From the NCBI GenBank assembly GCA_049516395.1, contig JBEKTD010000006.1, positions 84,953 through 148,952 of the forward strand: 64,000 nucleotides of DNA. Reading direction: 5' to 3'. Source of the stretch: Fen-1362 sp049516395 (lineage in GTDB: Bacteria; Planctomycetota; Phycisphaerae; Sedimentisphaerales; Anaerobacaceae). The notes under the pieces were generated by a model, which was not told the DNA's origin, did no database searches, and saw only the letters and a program-made list of their open reading frames with translations. This document shows, in pieces, positions 9,363 through 17,980 of this stretch (within the stretch, counting starts at the first letter, position 1; every line of letters starts with the position of its first letter). The position numbers and the translations under genes were made by a program.

Positions 9363-11111
9363 ATGACCGGAGAAAACGAAAAAGAAATCAGGCGGGATTT
9401 TATACGCGATATGGTTACAGAGGATATCGCCCCGGGCGGGCGCTTCGCGGGCAAAACTGTCTGTACACGCTTCCCTCCCGAACCTAACGCTTATCTCCAT
9501 ATAGGCCACGCAAAGGCCGTCTGGATTGATTACGGCATAGCCGAGGAGTTCGGCGGAAAGTTCAATCTCCGCTTCGACGACACCAACCCCGCAAAAGAAG
9601 AGCAGGAATTCGTCGACGCCATCATCGAGGACGTCCGCTGGCTCGGCGCAAAATGGGATGGGCGACTATTTTTCGCCAGCGATTACTTCGGCCAAATGTA
9701 CGAATGGGCAATCGAGCTGATTAAAAAAGGCAAGGCATATGTCTGCGACCTCACCGGCGACCAGGTCAGCGCGCACCGCGGCACACTTACCGCCCCGGGC
9801 AAAAACAGCCCCTATCGCAACAGGAGCATCGAGGAAAACCTTGACTTATTTACTCGGATGAAAAACGGCGAATTTCCCGATGGCGTAAAAACCCTTCGTG
9901 CCAAAATCGATATGTCGCACCCCAACCTCAATATGCGCGACCCCATTATGTATCGCATCCTGCACACCGAACACCACCGCCAGGGCAACAAATGGTGCGT
10001 TTACCCGATGTACGACTGGGCACACGGCTTCGAGGATTCAATCGAGGGCATCACGCACAGTTTGTGCAGTTTGGAATACGAAAATCATCGCCCGCTGTAT
10101 GACTGGTTCATCGACGCGGTAAACGAAGGACGCACCGACGATGGCTCAGGCCCGTGGGGCAAAAAAATCAATCACCCGCGCCAAATCGAATTCGCCCGCC
10201 TCAATCTCACTTACACCGTTATGTCCAAACGCAAGCTCATCGACCTCGTCAAGGGAGGCCACGTTCGCGATTTCGACGACCCGCGACTTCCCACGCTGGC
10301 GGGCCTTCGCCGGAAGGGCTATACCCCCGAAGCTATTCGCAATTTCTGCGCCACCATCGGCGTCAATAAATTCTACAGCACTATCGATGTTGCCCTGCTC
10401 GAACATTGCGTCCGCGAGGACCTTAACAAAAGCAGCGCACGCGTTATGGCGGTTTTACGCCCCCTGAAAGTTATTATCGATAACTATCCCGAAGGACAGG
10501 TTGACCAGTTGGACGCAGTAAATAACCCCGAAAACCCGTCTGCCGGCACACGCAAAGTGCCTTTCTCAAAAGAGCTTTATATCGAGCGGGATGACTTTAT
10601 GGAAACCCCGCCCCCCAAATTCTATCGGCTAAGCCCGGGCAAGGAAGTACGCCTGCGCTATGCGTATTTCATAAAGTGCATAAACGCCGTAAAAGATAAA
10701 GACGGCAACATCGTCGAATTGCACTGCACCTACGACCCCGCAACAAAAGGGGGAGATGCACCAGACGGCAGAAAAGTAAAATCGACGATTCACTGGGTCT
10801 CCGCAAAAGACGCGATACCCGCCGAAGTACGATTGTATGAAAATCTCTTCACCAAAGAAAATCCAGACGATGCCCCCGAAGGCAAGGACTTCACCGCCAA
10901 CCTGAATCCCAAATCGCTCGAAATCCTGAGAAATTGTTTTGTCGAACCGGCCTTGAAAAATGCCCAGCCCCTTGCCCGTTATCAGTTCGAACGATTAGGT
11001 TATTTCTGCGTTGACCCCGACACCGCCAACGGCGTCCTAACCTTCAACCGAACCGTCTCCCTCCGCGACGAATGGGCGAAAATACAGAAAGCACAAAAAC
11101 CAAGTAAGTAG
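9363..11111 (+). CDS. glnS: Glutaminyl-tRNA synthetase
   Basis: Class I synthetase charging tRNA-Gln directly. FPPEPNAYLHIGHAK holds the HIGH motif (46-49) and VMSKRKL is the KMSKS equivalent. The C-terminal half shows the two beta-barrels of the anticodon-binding domain. It is 582 residues, close to the bacterial norm. Having GlnRS implies direct charging rather than only the GatCAB route. Its last codons (from 11062) are duplicated 2.05 kb downstream at 13109, marking an insertion at the gene's 3' end. The C-terminal tail AQKPSK differs from the tail KQKR encoded by the distal copy. Confidence 0.97.
   Translation: MTGENEKEIRRDFIRDMVTEDIAPGGRFAGKTVCTRFPPEPNAYLHIGHAKAVWIDYGIAEEFGGKFNLRFDDTNPAKEEQEFVDAIIEDVRWLGAKWDGRLFFASDYFGQMYEWAIELIKKGKAYVCDLTGDQVSAHRGTLTAPGKNSPYRNRSIEENLDLFTRMKNGEFPDGVKTLRAKIDMSHPNLNMRDPIMYRILHTEHHRQGNKWCVYPMYDWAHGFEDSIEGITHSLCSLEYENHRPLYDWFIDAVNEGRTDDGSGPWGKKINHPRQIEFARLNLTYTVMSKRKLIDLVKGGHVRDFDDPRLPTLAGLRRKGYTPEAIRNFCATIGVNKFYSTIDVALLEHCVREDLNKSSARVMAVLRPLKVIIDNYPEGQVDQLDAVNNPENPSAGTRKVPFSKELYIERDDFMETPPPKFYRLSPGKEVRLRYAYFIKCINAVKDKDGNIVELHCTYDPATKGGDAPDGRKVKSTIHWVSAKDAIPAEVRLYENLFTKENPDDAPEGKDFTANLNPKSLEILRNCFVEPALKNAQPLARYQFERLGYFCVDPDTANGVLTFNRTVSLRDEWAKIQKAQKPSK
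11062..11090 (+). repeat. Left 29-base direct repeat (in the 3' end of glnS)
   Basis: These 29 bases match 13109-13137 with one difference (G at 11078, T at 13125). The shared core begins TCCGCGACGAATGGGC and continues AAAATACAGAAA after the mismatch. It encodes the RDEWAKIQK end of GlnRS. Confidence 0.9.
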
Positions 11112-11121
11112 CGGTTTTTTG

Positions 11122-11622
11122 CTATTGATTAAGAATCCTGCGAATATCGGGTTGACAAAGAAATTCAACCTGTACGCCTGACCTAGTCAGAGCAACTCTC
11201 ATTTGCCACCATTGGACATCTACCGCTTGAAGGATGGGAGGTCTATCGGGGTGCGATATCGCCACCGTAACGAATTTCCTATCATTTCTATCAAATCCTT
11301 CAAGTTCTGGATCGTCGGGAAATTCTTGGAAATCGGTCTGGTCATAATCTTTAGGAGTAATTCTTACTATTTCGCATCGTTGGGGATTTGCGTAATTTGT
11401 CAGAACCCATTTAAGAAATGCATCCCCTACACCTGGTTGACCAGTTGACCTTAGATTATTTTGATATTCTTGAAGAATAAGCCATTTGTCGTCCAACACA
11501 AGTTTTCCATGTTGTGTGACCTCATTTAGTCGCCTAGCACAATTTCTAACACACTCGGGCGAAGCTTGCGGAGAATTGCCATTGGCAACAACAGGAACAT
11601 TCGTGTCAATTATAACTTTCAT
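11122..11622 (-). CDS. PIN-domain ribonuclease-like protein
   Basis: A 166-residue protein starting MKVIIDTNVP. The aspartate in the first strand (Asp6), Glu52 in LILQEY, the Asp111/Asp114 pair in GFDRNDRKFVTVA and Asp135 in AVDVQWW fit the acidic catalytic set of PIN nucleases, which cut RNA in many toxin and defence systems. Its ATG overlaps the stop of the ATPase gene in an ATGA, so the two are translationally coupled. Its stop lies 10 bases from the glnS stop, tail to tail. I do not recognise a closer family. The ATPase is a likely activator or partner rather than a classical antitoxin, because the pair order and sizes do not match VapBC. Confidence 0.75.
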   Translation of the reverse strand: MKVIIDTNVPVVANGNSPQASPECVRNCARRLNEVTQHGKLVLDDKWLILQEYQNNLRSTGQPGVGDAFLKWVLTNYANPQRCEIVRITPKDYDQTDFQEFPDDPELEGFDRNDRKFVTVAISHPDRPPILQAVDVQWWQMRVALTRSGVQVEFLCQPDIRRILNQ

Positions 11623-12974
11623 TCATTATTTCTCATCTGTTGTCCCATCGCTGCTTCGGTTTTAGCGGTTAATTCGCCCATTTCGTTGCCGAAGAAGTCT
11701 TCTGGCCAATTTTTAATATCACCAAGCATATCAACATCAAGCTTTTCAATCACAGACCGCGAATTTTCCATCTTGCAAAAATACAAGGCTGTTTGACCTA
11801 CATCTATTGCTTTTTCGGCTATTCGCCGCTGGAGACGCCGGACAAAATGTTCGCTATGACTCTCAACAATTATTTGTACCTTTCTATTTTTTATTGCGTC
11901 GATAAAAACATCGGCTAACCAACATTGAGCTAAAGGATGAAGATGTAATTCAGGTTGTTCGAGCAATAAGACGGAACCTTCTGGAACATAGTAGCACATA
12001 ACAAGTACTGGAAGCACCTGAGAAGCACCGAAACCCACATCGGTTATAAGTACCTCGGGACTATGTTCGGTTTTCTTAACTTTGACCTCGTAGTCCTTAC
12101 GGCTTTCAATTCGCTTGAGGGTAAACGAATGAATTATTCCCATTTCTTGAAGCCAGTGGGCTATCATCTCTTCAAGTTGCCATATCCTTCTCTTTTTGCG
12201 GCCCGGAGGAATATATTTATCCTTGTCTTTTGCTGCCAGCATAGCAGCAACAGCAAGCTCGCCTCTCCTTCCGACATCCGACGGTGCGTCGCCAGCCCAA
12301 GTATAAATGCGCTTCGGATATTCACGCAATGGACCGAGGTAAGCTGTACGGCCCAATAGACCTTCGAGCTCGAAAACGATGTCAGACAGAAACCCTACAT
12401 TGGTATAGCGCCCACTCACTTCGTCTGGAAAACCGTAAAATTTGATGGGTGCTGGTAACGGCCAAGATTTGCCAACCTGTTTTTTTAAAATATACTCCGT
12501 TTCCGAAATGAGATCATACTCGTCCTTTTTTGATTTGATTTGCATACCAAATTTATTGTTGTCGAAGAAATAGCTGAATTTCTTTACTGTTGGGGAGCCG
12601 TCTTCTTCTTTGATCTCGACATTAAACTGTAAATCTTTTATTTCAAAGAGATTTTGGTCCTCGTGTTCCGGATCTTTTACTTCCCTAGTTTTCGGCAAAT
12701 TCCAAGAAATCAATACTTCTAGAGGCAAGTTAATATCATGTGCATAAATCAGGTCATGGAACGTTCCCAAATCCACTATGGAATTGCTGTCTCCAGTATA
12801 AAGCACTCGCCTACGATCCGTCGATTCAACCGTCTGCTTCATCATCAAAAGCAGTTGCAATATGCTGGTCTTTCCAGAACTGTTCGTGCCGAACAATCCT
12901 GTTAGTGGAGCCAAACGCAATCGTCCCGTATCCTGCCAAGACTTGAAGTTCTTGACTTGTAATTCCTTAATCAT
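11619..12974 (-). CDS. AAA/ABC-type ATPase with DUF3696-like C-terminus
   Basis: A 451-residue SMC/OLD-like ATPase. It has IKELQVKNFKSW at the start, Walker A GTNSSGKT (29-36), a DUF3696-type YLGPLREYP segment (212-220), ABC-signature-like VGFGASQ (313-319), Walker B LLLEQPE (336-342) with LHLHP, and ESHSEHF (371-377) as the H-loop. I chose the ATG at 12974, where the family N-terminus begins, with GAGG upstream. A longer start at 13049 adds an unconvincing tail. Related ATPases act as sensors in phage-defence pairs where a nuclease is the effector. Here the coupled effector is the PIN protein. Defence is an inference. Confidence 0.88.
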   Translation of the reverse strand: MIKELQVKNFKSWQDTGRLRLAPLTGLFGTNSSGKTSILQLLLMMKQTVESTDRRRVLYTGDSNSIVDLGTFHDLIYAHDINLPLEVLISWNLPKTREVKDPEHEDQNLFEIKDLQFNVEIKEEDGSPTVKKFSYFFDNNKFGMQIKSKKDEYDLISETEYILKKQVGKSWPLPAPIKFYGFPDEVSGRYTNVGFLSDIVFELEGLLGRTAYLGPLREYPKRIYTWAGDAPSDVGRRGELAVAAMLAAKDKDKYIPPGRKKRRIWQLEEMIAHWLQEMGIIHSFTLKRIESRKDYEVKVKKTEHSPEVLITDVGFGASQVLPVLVMCYYVPEGSVLLLEQPELHLHPLAQCWLADVFIDAIKNRKVQIIVESHSEHFVRRLQRRIAEKAIDVGQTALYFCKMENSRSVIEKLDVDMLGDIKNWPEDFFGNEMGELTAKTEAAMGQQMRNNE

Positions 12975-13054
12975 TAAGCACCGCCTCTTTTCCACCAAAC
13001 CTGTTCGATTGCTGCCAGACGAATAATTATTAGATATTATATGCAACATAGGAT

Positions 13055-13083
13055 AGGATACCTAACTTAAGAATACTCGTCAA
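13055..13083 (-). promoter_or_regulatory. Promoter of the ATPase-PIN cassette
   Basis: Reading leftward, TTGACG (13083-13078), a 17-base spacer and TATCCT (13060-13055) precede the ATPase start by about 80 bases. It lies inside the cassette, 26 bases from the right repeat, so the module carries its own transcription signal. Confidence 0.6.
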
Positions 13084-13095
13084 ACCAAAAAATAA

Positions 13096-13152
13096 ATGCT
13101 ATTAGCCTTCCGCGACGAATGGGCTAAAATACAGAAAAAACAGAAACGTTAA
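13096..13152 (+). pseudogene. Displaced 3' end of glnS (right direct repeat 13109-13137)
   Basis: In frame this reads FRDEWAKIQKKQKR and a stop, against LRDEWAKIQKAQKPSK in intact glnS. One change is a silent third-base Ala codon difference, and the tails diverge after the repeat. A chance ATG at 13096 opens an 18-codon frame, but it has no ribosome site and no gene body. It is best read as the original end of glnS left behind by the insertion. Confidence 0.8.
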
Positions 13153-13189
13153 CGAACCTAAATTTATATTAAAATCAAGGAGAGTTGAT

Positions 13190-14098
13190 ATGGCCGGTTG
13201 GAAACTTGTTATTTGTCTGACATCGATTTTTGGCTTTGCTTCATCCTGCTATAGCCAATCAGCGGACACAAACACTGTCAAGCTGCCCGATGGATGGACC
13301 TCCGGCGATGTCAAGGCCAACGGGATAACCCTGCACTATTATCGAACAGGCAACGGCTCATTGCCGCCAATGGTGCTCTCACACGGCTATACTGATAACG
13401 GCCTGTGCTGGACTGATTTGGCCCTCGCTATGGAAAAAAGGTATGACGTCATAATGTACGATTTACGCGGCCACGGATTATCCGATGCGCCGGCTACAGG
13501 TTATAGCATAGAGGACAACGTCTCGGACATTGTCGGCCTGATAAAGGCCCTGAAACTCTCAAAACCTGTCATTATTGGACACTCCCTCGGAGGAAGTATC
13601 GCTGCAATCGTGGCCGCTCAATACCCGGATATTCCGAAAAAAGTCGTCCTCATAGACCCGCCCGGGCTGGTCAAACCGATGTTTGAAACCAGTGATGATG
13701 TCAACCGGGCAAGAATCCGATTCAAAAAGGATCTCGATTATGTGAAAAGCCTTAACCGCGAACAGCTCATAAAAGAAGCAGGCAGGCGGCACCCTGCCAT
13801 TTCCCCGGCAGCCCGCGAACGCTGGGCCGATTCGAAAATGCAGATCAAGCTCCAGATTTTGGATAGCGTCATGACAATTCCGCCTCTCAAGCCCTATCTG
13901 CCTAAAATAACTGTCCCGACGCTGATTCTCAAAGCCGACGCCAATGATACCGTACGGAAAATGGAAATCGATGCGGTAAGCGCATACCCCAACATAAAAA
14001 TCGTTCACGTAAAAGGCGCAGGCCACCTCGTTCATCTCGAGCGTCCTGATGAATCGCTGGCCGTCATTAACGAATTTCTTGCGGATTCCAAACAATAG
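13190..14098 (+). CDS. Secreted alpha/beta-hydrolase
   Basis: A 302-residue alpha/beta-hydrolase. The nucleophile elbow GHSLGGS places Ser132, with Asp in LKADANDT and His in GAGHLVHLERP completing the triad. YDLRGHGLSD is the usual cap-side motif. The N-terminus is a signal peptide ending near CYSQS; FASSC is a weak lipobox, so it could be a lipoprotein. The start is supported by a strong AAGGAG seven bases upstream. The substrate is not predictable; the fold covers esterases, lactonases and epoxide hydrolases. It was presumably next to glnS before the cassette entered. Confidence 0.85.
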   Translation: MAGWKLVICLTSIFGFASSCYSQSADTNTVKLPDGWTSGDVKANGITLHYYRTGNGSLPPMVLSHGYTDNGLCWTDLALAMEKRYDVIMYDLRGHGLSDAPATGYSIEDNVSDIVGLIKALKLSKPVIIGHSLGGSIAAIVAAQYPDIPKKVVLIDPPGLVKPMFETSDDVNRARIRFKKDLDYVKSLNREQLIKEAGRRHPAISPAARERWADSKMQIKLQILDSVMTIPPLKPYLPKITVPTLILKADANDTVRKMEIDAVSAYPNIKIVHVKGAGHLVHLERPDESLAVINEFLADSKQ

Positions 14099-14144
14099 CA
14101 GTTTCATTGAGAAAAAATAAGATCGTGTAAATTAGGTGTTATAT

Positions 14145-14990
14145 ATGAGATACATAACTCTCTTCGCGATGGCGATTGCTTTTGCGGGCGGATGCCAGAA
14201 GACCTACGTAACCACCGAAGCCCAAAAGGCAAAGTTGTCGGACGCCGAATTACGGGAAGTTTTCAAAGCCGAATGTCTCGGCGAAGAACTCTATTTGCAG
14301 GATACTGTCGCCGCGAAGGCATCGCGTATGCTGTTGCAGACGGTCGGCCCAATAAAACCCGGCGAGTTGTCCGGCTGGATTGTCGTCAAGGATGGCGCAA
14401 AAAACCTGACGCGATTTATCAGGCAAACCGGGGAAAATATTAACGTCATTTACGATGTGCGGATTGATGTGAAAGGTGATGCTGAGGTTACAAAGGATAA
14501 TCTCAGCCCCTTATCAAAAACAGAAATCGCCATGTTCCTCGCCAGGCGAAACGCAATGCGGGCCGCGCCGAAGGATTGCGCCAGGGCTTACAATACCGCC
14601 GTAATAGAGGACATCGATTCAAATAGCTGGCTGGTATATATCCTCGCGGCCACAAAGGAAAATGTAATCGTCGTTGGAGGACACAGCCGGGTAAAGGTCT
14701 CGCCCGACGGCAATAACGTCCTGGCCGTAACCCCGCTTTATAAATCCTGTCTGACTGTACCGATACCCGCTGACAGCAACAACGCCAAAAAGGAATCGCT
14801 TTATGTTAGTTACCCAGTGGCCGACGTCCCTTCAGAAATCCACGTATATCTGAACCGTCTTCACGGTTATCCTGTTTATGTAACCACGGCAAGAGGCAAC
14901 TGGCTGGTAAAGGATGGCAGAATTTTACTCTTCAAACCCGCCGAAAAAACAGAATCACAGGAAATCAACAAGGCACAGCAGAAAAAATAA
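14145..14990 (+). CDS. Putative lipoprotein of unknown function
   Basis: A 281-residue protein beginning with a short hydrophobic signal and a clear lipobox AFAGGC. It should therefore be processed by LspA and anchored in a membrane. The rest is mixed alpha/beta with no motif I recognise. I chose the ATG at 14145, with TTAGG upstream, over a GTG at 14136 that adds three residues. It lies 46 bases after the hydrolase in the same direction, so the two may be co-expressed. It ends with a charged QEINKAQQKK tail. Confidence 0.7.
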   Translation: MRYITLFAMAIAFAGGCQKTYVTTEAQKAKLSDAELREVFKAECLGEELYLQDTVAAKASRMLLQTVGPIKPGELSGWIVVKDGAKNLTRFIRQTGENINVIYDVRIDVKGDAEVTKDNLSPLSKTEIAMFLARRNAMRAAPKDCARAYNTAVIEDIDSNSWLVYILAATKENVIVVGGHSRVKVSPDGNNVLAVTPLYKSCLTVPIPADSNNAKKESLYVSYPVADVPSEIHVYLNRLHGYPVYVTTARGNWLVKDGRILLFKPAEKTESQEINKAQQKK

Positions 14991-15020
14991 ACCGCCTTGT
15001 GGCTATCGCTACCGGAAAAG

Positions 15021-15380
15021 TCATTTCGCCAGGATAAATTTTATTGAAATCACCAGCATCGCCACGCCGAAAATCCTCGAAAGCGTTACCCCCGAAATGG
15101 CAGTCGCGAATTTCGCGCCGAAGAACCCGCCTATGAAAAACCCGACGCACATCAGGCCCGCGACCTTGATATCCACAAAGCCCGCCTTGTAATACGCCAA
15201 CGCCGCCAACAACCCGATAGGCGGAACCATCATCGCCAGTGTCGTTCCCTGCGCCGTTTGCTGTGAAAACCCCAGCAGAAAAACCAGCGCAGGTATAATA
15301 AAAATCCCGCCCCCGATACCCAAAAGCCCGCTCAGAACCCCTGCAACCAATCCGAACGCCAAGTAAAGAGCTATCGCCAT
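15021..15380 (-). CDS. Half-length TauE/SafE (DUF81) membrane permease
   Basis: Sulfite/organosulfonate exporter family protein of only 119 residues, with four membrane helices. Full-length members have eight from two such repeats. The GLLGIGGGIFIIPALVF segment is the family signature. I chose the ATG at 15380 with AAGGA eight bases before it. A GTG at 15416 overlaps the preceding stop as GTGA and would add 12 residues. Half-size members presumably work as dimers. It is the last gene of a run with the RMD1-like protein, trpC, DUF1844 and smpB. Confidence 0.85.
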   Translation of the reverse strand: MAIALYLAFGLVAGVLSGLLGIGGGIFIIPALVFLLGFSQQTAQGTTLAMMVPPIGLLAALAYYKAGFVDIKVAGLMCVGFFIGGFFGAKFATAISGVTLSRIFGVAMLVISIKFILAK

Positions 15381-15412
15381 TTTATTCGTCCTTATTAAAT
15401 CGGTTTGAATAC

Positions 15413-16585
15413 TCACTTGACCAAAAGCACGATAAGGTCAATTATAAAAAGCAGCACAATCGTTACCTCAAGCACAAACATCACCGTGTTAAACCTGTTT
15501 TGAAGCAGAATCTGGTATAGGCCGTCGAGCGTCCTGGTTTTTTCCCCGATTATACGCTGCCAGTCACCGAGGTGGAACCTGTCCATTAGATTTCTGTGCG
15601 TCTTCGCAAGGTGCCAGTCGCCGAAAAATTTCGTTATGTTCGATAGCTCATCGCTTATTCTCGCAAGGTCGATACGAAGCTCGCGCAAATTATGCAGCAT
15701 CCTGCGGGTGGAACCGGCCGCCTCTTTGTTCATATCGCTGTAAGCAAACTGAAGCGCCTCATCAAGCGTTCTGTCGTAAGCCGCGAGCTCGACAAGCTGC
15801 ACGTTTGCAAGCCCCATTATGTGCAGAACGTCGTCGAGCGAATCCTGCTGGCCCACCACAACCGCGGAATCCCAGTCAACCACAACAAGGTCATCCCCGT
15901 AATAGCTCAGGTATAATTCCGTCGATTCACTGACCTCCTGCTCTGATAACGATTCGGCGTTTTCCTCCTGCATAAGCAGCGCCGCCACTCGCCTTCTGTT
16001 GGCCTTCAGCCAGTCCTCCGCACGAACCCCCTGCCCTTCGTAGCTCAACAAAGAATGGGCCTGCCCTTCCACCCCAGGCAGTCCTGCTAAGCAGAACACC
16101 GTATATGCCTCCGCCTGCATCAGCACAGGTACTGGCCGAACACAGTAAGGCGCAAGGTTCTTTCGAACGCTTTCGGCAAACTCCGCAACCTCTTCCTCAA
16201 GACCCCGCTGGGTGAATTTCAAATCGTGATAACCCACAAGGTCCTCCAGCCGGTTAACCTCGAACGGCACTCGAACCTGAACGGTCATTGCGCCAACGCC
16301 GAAAATCTTAACGCTTTTCCGGATTTCAAGCGATTCTCCGCTGCGAAGAACTCGCTTCTCAGGAGCAAACTCGGCTATTCGGGGCCTATAGAAAAACATC
16401 TGCCTGGGAATTCGTTTGCTTGGGCCGACTAAGTAATCCTTTGTCGGCTGGTTTAAAATCTTCTCCACCGGCTCATTCTTGATATCGTATGCTATGTCAT
16501 AAGCATAGATATAAACCACCTCGCCGCGATACGGCAGGCCCCGTCCCTTCGTACCAATATCTTTTTTCTCGCTTTTTATCTCCAT
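15413..16585 (-). CDS. RMD1/DUF155-like protein with a C-terminal membrane anchor
   Basis: A 390-residue product. Its C-terminal half has helices of the DUF155 type (the SNITKFFGDWHLAKTHRNL region and LGDWQRIIGEKTRTLDGLY), ending in one strong transmembrane helix and a three-residue tail. The N-terminal half has VVIYAYD-like strands and an acidic EENAESLSEQEVSEST loop. In eukaryotes the family (Rmd1/RMND1) sits in mitochondria and supports translation. The bacterial role is unknown. The family assignment is by overall pattern and could be wrong in detail. Confidence 0.6.
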   Translation of the reverse strand: MEIKSEKKDIGTKGRGLPYRGEVVYIYAYDIAYDIKNEPVEKILNQPTKDYLVGPSKRIPRQMFFYRPRIAEFAPEKRVLRSGESLEIRKSVKIFGVGAMTVQVRVPFEVNRLEDLVGYHDLKFTQRGLEEEVAEFAESVRKNLAPYCVRPVPVLMQAEAYTVFCLAGLPGVEGQAHSLLSYEGQGVRAEDWLKANRRRVAALLMQEENAESLSEQEVSESTELYLSYYGDDLVVVDWDSAVVVGQQDSLDDVLHIMGLANVQLVELAAYDRTLDEALQFAYSDMNKEAAGSTRRMLHNLRELRIDLARISDELSNITKFFGDWHLAKTHRNLMDRFHLGDWQRIIGEKTRTLDGLYQILLQNRFNTVMFVLEVTIVLLFIIDLIVLLVK

Positions 16586-16630
16586 TTTCCGCTATGACAC
16601 AAAACCCTTAATTTTTTCCTTTTTACTTTT

Positions 16631-16662
16631 TTCTTGGTGTCTTCGCGCCTTTGTGGCTAATC
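16631..16662 (+). repeat. Spacer repeat of the 'TTTGTGGCTAA' type
   Basis: GTGTCTTCGCGCCTTTGTGGCTAA lies between trpC and the RMD1-like gene. It is one of several related words in the window, all in the same orientation. Confidence 0.7.
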
Positions 16663-16666
16663 CATT

Positions 16667-17467
16667 TCAGTCAAACAGCTCTTTGAACCTGGCGGCTATG
16701 TCCCTGCTTTCGCAAAGCGTCTGCCCGATCAGCACCGCGCTGACGCCCGCCGTCTTTAATTTTTCAACGTCGACCCTCGTCTTGATTCCGCTCTCCGCCA
16801 CCAAATCGACCTTGTTATCCAGCAGACCCGCCAGACGCAGCGTCGTATTCAAATCCACCTGCATCGTCGCAAGGTCCCGGTTGTTTATCCCCAGAACACT
16901 GTAGCCCTTTCTCGGAAAGCCGACCATGCTTCGCACGCCCAAAAGCGAATCCGCGTCGTGAATTTCCAGCAGCACCGTCAGCGTCAGCTCCGCCGCGGCA
17001 ATCATCAAATCCGCAAGCTGGGCCGGCTTCAACGCCTCCGCTATCAGCAGTATCGCGTCCGCCCCCGCCACCCGCGATTCATAAACCTGCCAGATATCGA
17101 TGATAAAATCCTTGCGCAAAATCGGCAAATCCACCGCGTGCTTCACCTGGTCAATATATTCGAGCTTGCCCTGAAAATACTTCTCGTCCGTCAAAACGCT
17201 TATGGCGTCCGCCCCGCATTTTTCGTATGCCTTTGCGATTGTCACCGGCGCAAAATCCCTGCATATCACCCCAGCCGACGGCGACGCCTTTTTTATCTCA
17301 GCGATAACATTCAGCCCTCTTTTATTTGTCTTCGTCACGGCCTTATAAAAATTACGGCACTTGTCCAGTATCGAAAGTTGCTCTTTCAGCTCCTCTATGG
17401 GCCGCTGCCTTTTCCGCCGTTCGACTTCCTTCCTCTTATCCGCAATTATCTGTTCCAATATGGTCAC
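16667..17467 (-). CDS. trpC: Indole-3-glycerol phosphate synthase
   Basis: Closes the indole ring in tryptophan synthesis. The 266-residue TIM barrel shows VIAEIKKASPSAG, LTDEKYFQG, LRKDFIID, LGINNRDL, VAESGI and VLIGQTL, covering the phosphate- and substrate-binding loops and the catalytic Lys/Glu positions. The start is GTG with AAGGGA upstream. It is monofunctional, with no PRAI domain. No other trp genes are nearby, so trpC is separated from the classical operon. It lies downstream of a DUF1844 gene after 26 bases. Confidence 0.95.
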   Translation of the reverse strand: MTILEQIIADKRKEVERRKRQRPIEELKEQLSILDKCRNFYKAVTKTNKRGLNVIAEIKKASPSAGVICRDFAPVTIAKAYEKCGADAISVLTDEKYFQGKLEYIDQVKHAVDLPILRKDFIIDIWQVYESRVAGADAILLIAEALKPAQLADLMIAAAELTLTVLLEIHDADSLLGVRSMVGFPRKGYSVLGINNRDLATMQVDLNTTLRLAGLLDNKVDLVAESGIKTRVDVEKLKTAGVSAVLIGQTLCESRDIAARFKELFD

Positions 17468-17493
17468 GAATGTCCCTTTGCGCTTTTTATTCG

Positions 17494-17892
17494 TTAATTT
17501 CCGGTTTGACTTGCGACCTTGACGTAAACCATACGAAGCTCATTAAGCGCGCTCGTTATGGCCTGCTGCTCCTCGTCACTAAGATTGCCTTTGGTCTTCG
17601 CTTCGAGCGTCCCCAGCATATCGATATTATACTTGGCAAGCGCAAGGTCCGGCGCACGTTTTTCCTGTCCCTTCACCTGGATAAACCCAAGCGAAAAAAG
17701 CGTCTGAGTGAAAAGCATGCTCACCAAAGCCGCAAAATCCCCTTCAGGCAGCGCACCCTGGCGACCACCCTCTTCGGCTTCCTGCTTTTGCGCATCCTCA
17801 TCTGCCGCCAGCACTTCTTTTTCCTTCTTGGCCTGCTGCTTCCAGTCCTCATCGATAAATATCTTCTTCTCGTCCTTCTTTTCTTCTGCCAT
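17494..17892 (-). CDS. DUF1844 family protein
   Basis: A 132-residue protein with a charged lysine/glutamate-rich N-terminal third. It then has the DUF1844 helical core: FAALVSMLFTQTLFSLG, LALAKYNIDMLGTLEAKTKGNL and a closing NELRMVYV. The family is small, soluble and of unknown function. It is often found near translation or cell-envelope genes. Here it lies between smpB and trpC on the same strand. Confidence 0.85.
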   Translation of the reverse strand: MAEEKKDEKKIFIDEDWKQQAKKEKEVLAADEDAQKQEAEEGGRQGALPEGDFAALVSMLFTQTLFSLGFIQVKGQEKRAPDLALAKYNIDMLGTLEAKTKGNLSDEEQQAITSALNELRMVYVKVASQTGN

Positions 17893-17945
17893 TTTTTTCG
17901 CTCCATTCTTTACTGCTAAAACACAAAAGTTTTTTGAGCGGTTGT

Positions 17946-17980
17946 TAACTCAAAACTCAACACTTAAAACTAAAAACTCT
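17946..17980 (+). repeat. Spacer repeat of the 'ACTCAAAACTC' type
   Basis: AACTCAAAACTCAACACTT and AAAACTAAAAACTC fill the gap between smpB and the DUF1844 gene. A reverse-complement relative lies at 26580-26612. Confidence 0.7.

Larger units (their letters stand above)
11062..13137. mobile_element. Integrated ATPase-PIN cassette at the 3' end of glnS
   Basis: About 2.05 kb of visibly more AT-rich DNA lies between two near-identical copies of the glnS 3' end. It contains only two genes, an AAA ATPase and a PIN-domain protein, both read toward glnS. A promoter sits just inside the right repeat. There is no integrase, transposase or terminal inverted repeat. The layout is what site-specific or homologous insertion at a conserved gene end leaves, with the incoming copy restoring the gene and the old end displaced. 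The mechanism is inferred. Confidence 0.7.

Noticed and set aside
13096..13152. An 18-codon frame MLLAFRDEW... after the ATPase-PIN cassette
   Set aside because: Its body is the copied glnS end. It has no ribosome site and no independent coding signal, so I treat it as a remnant.
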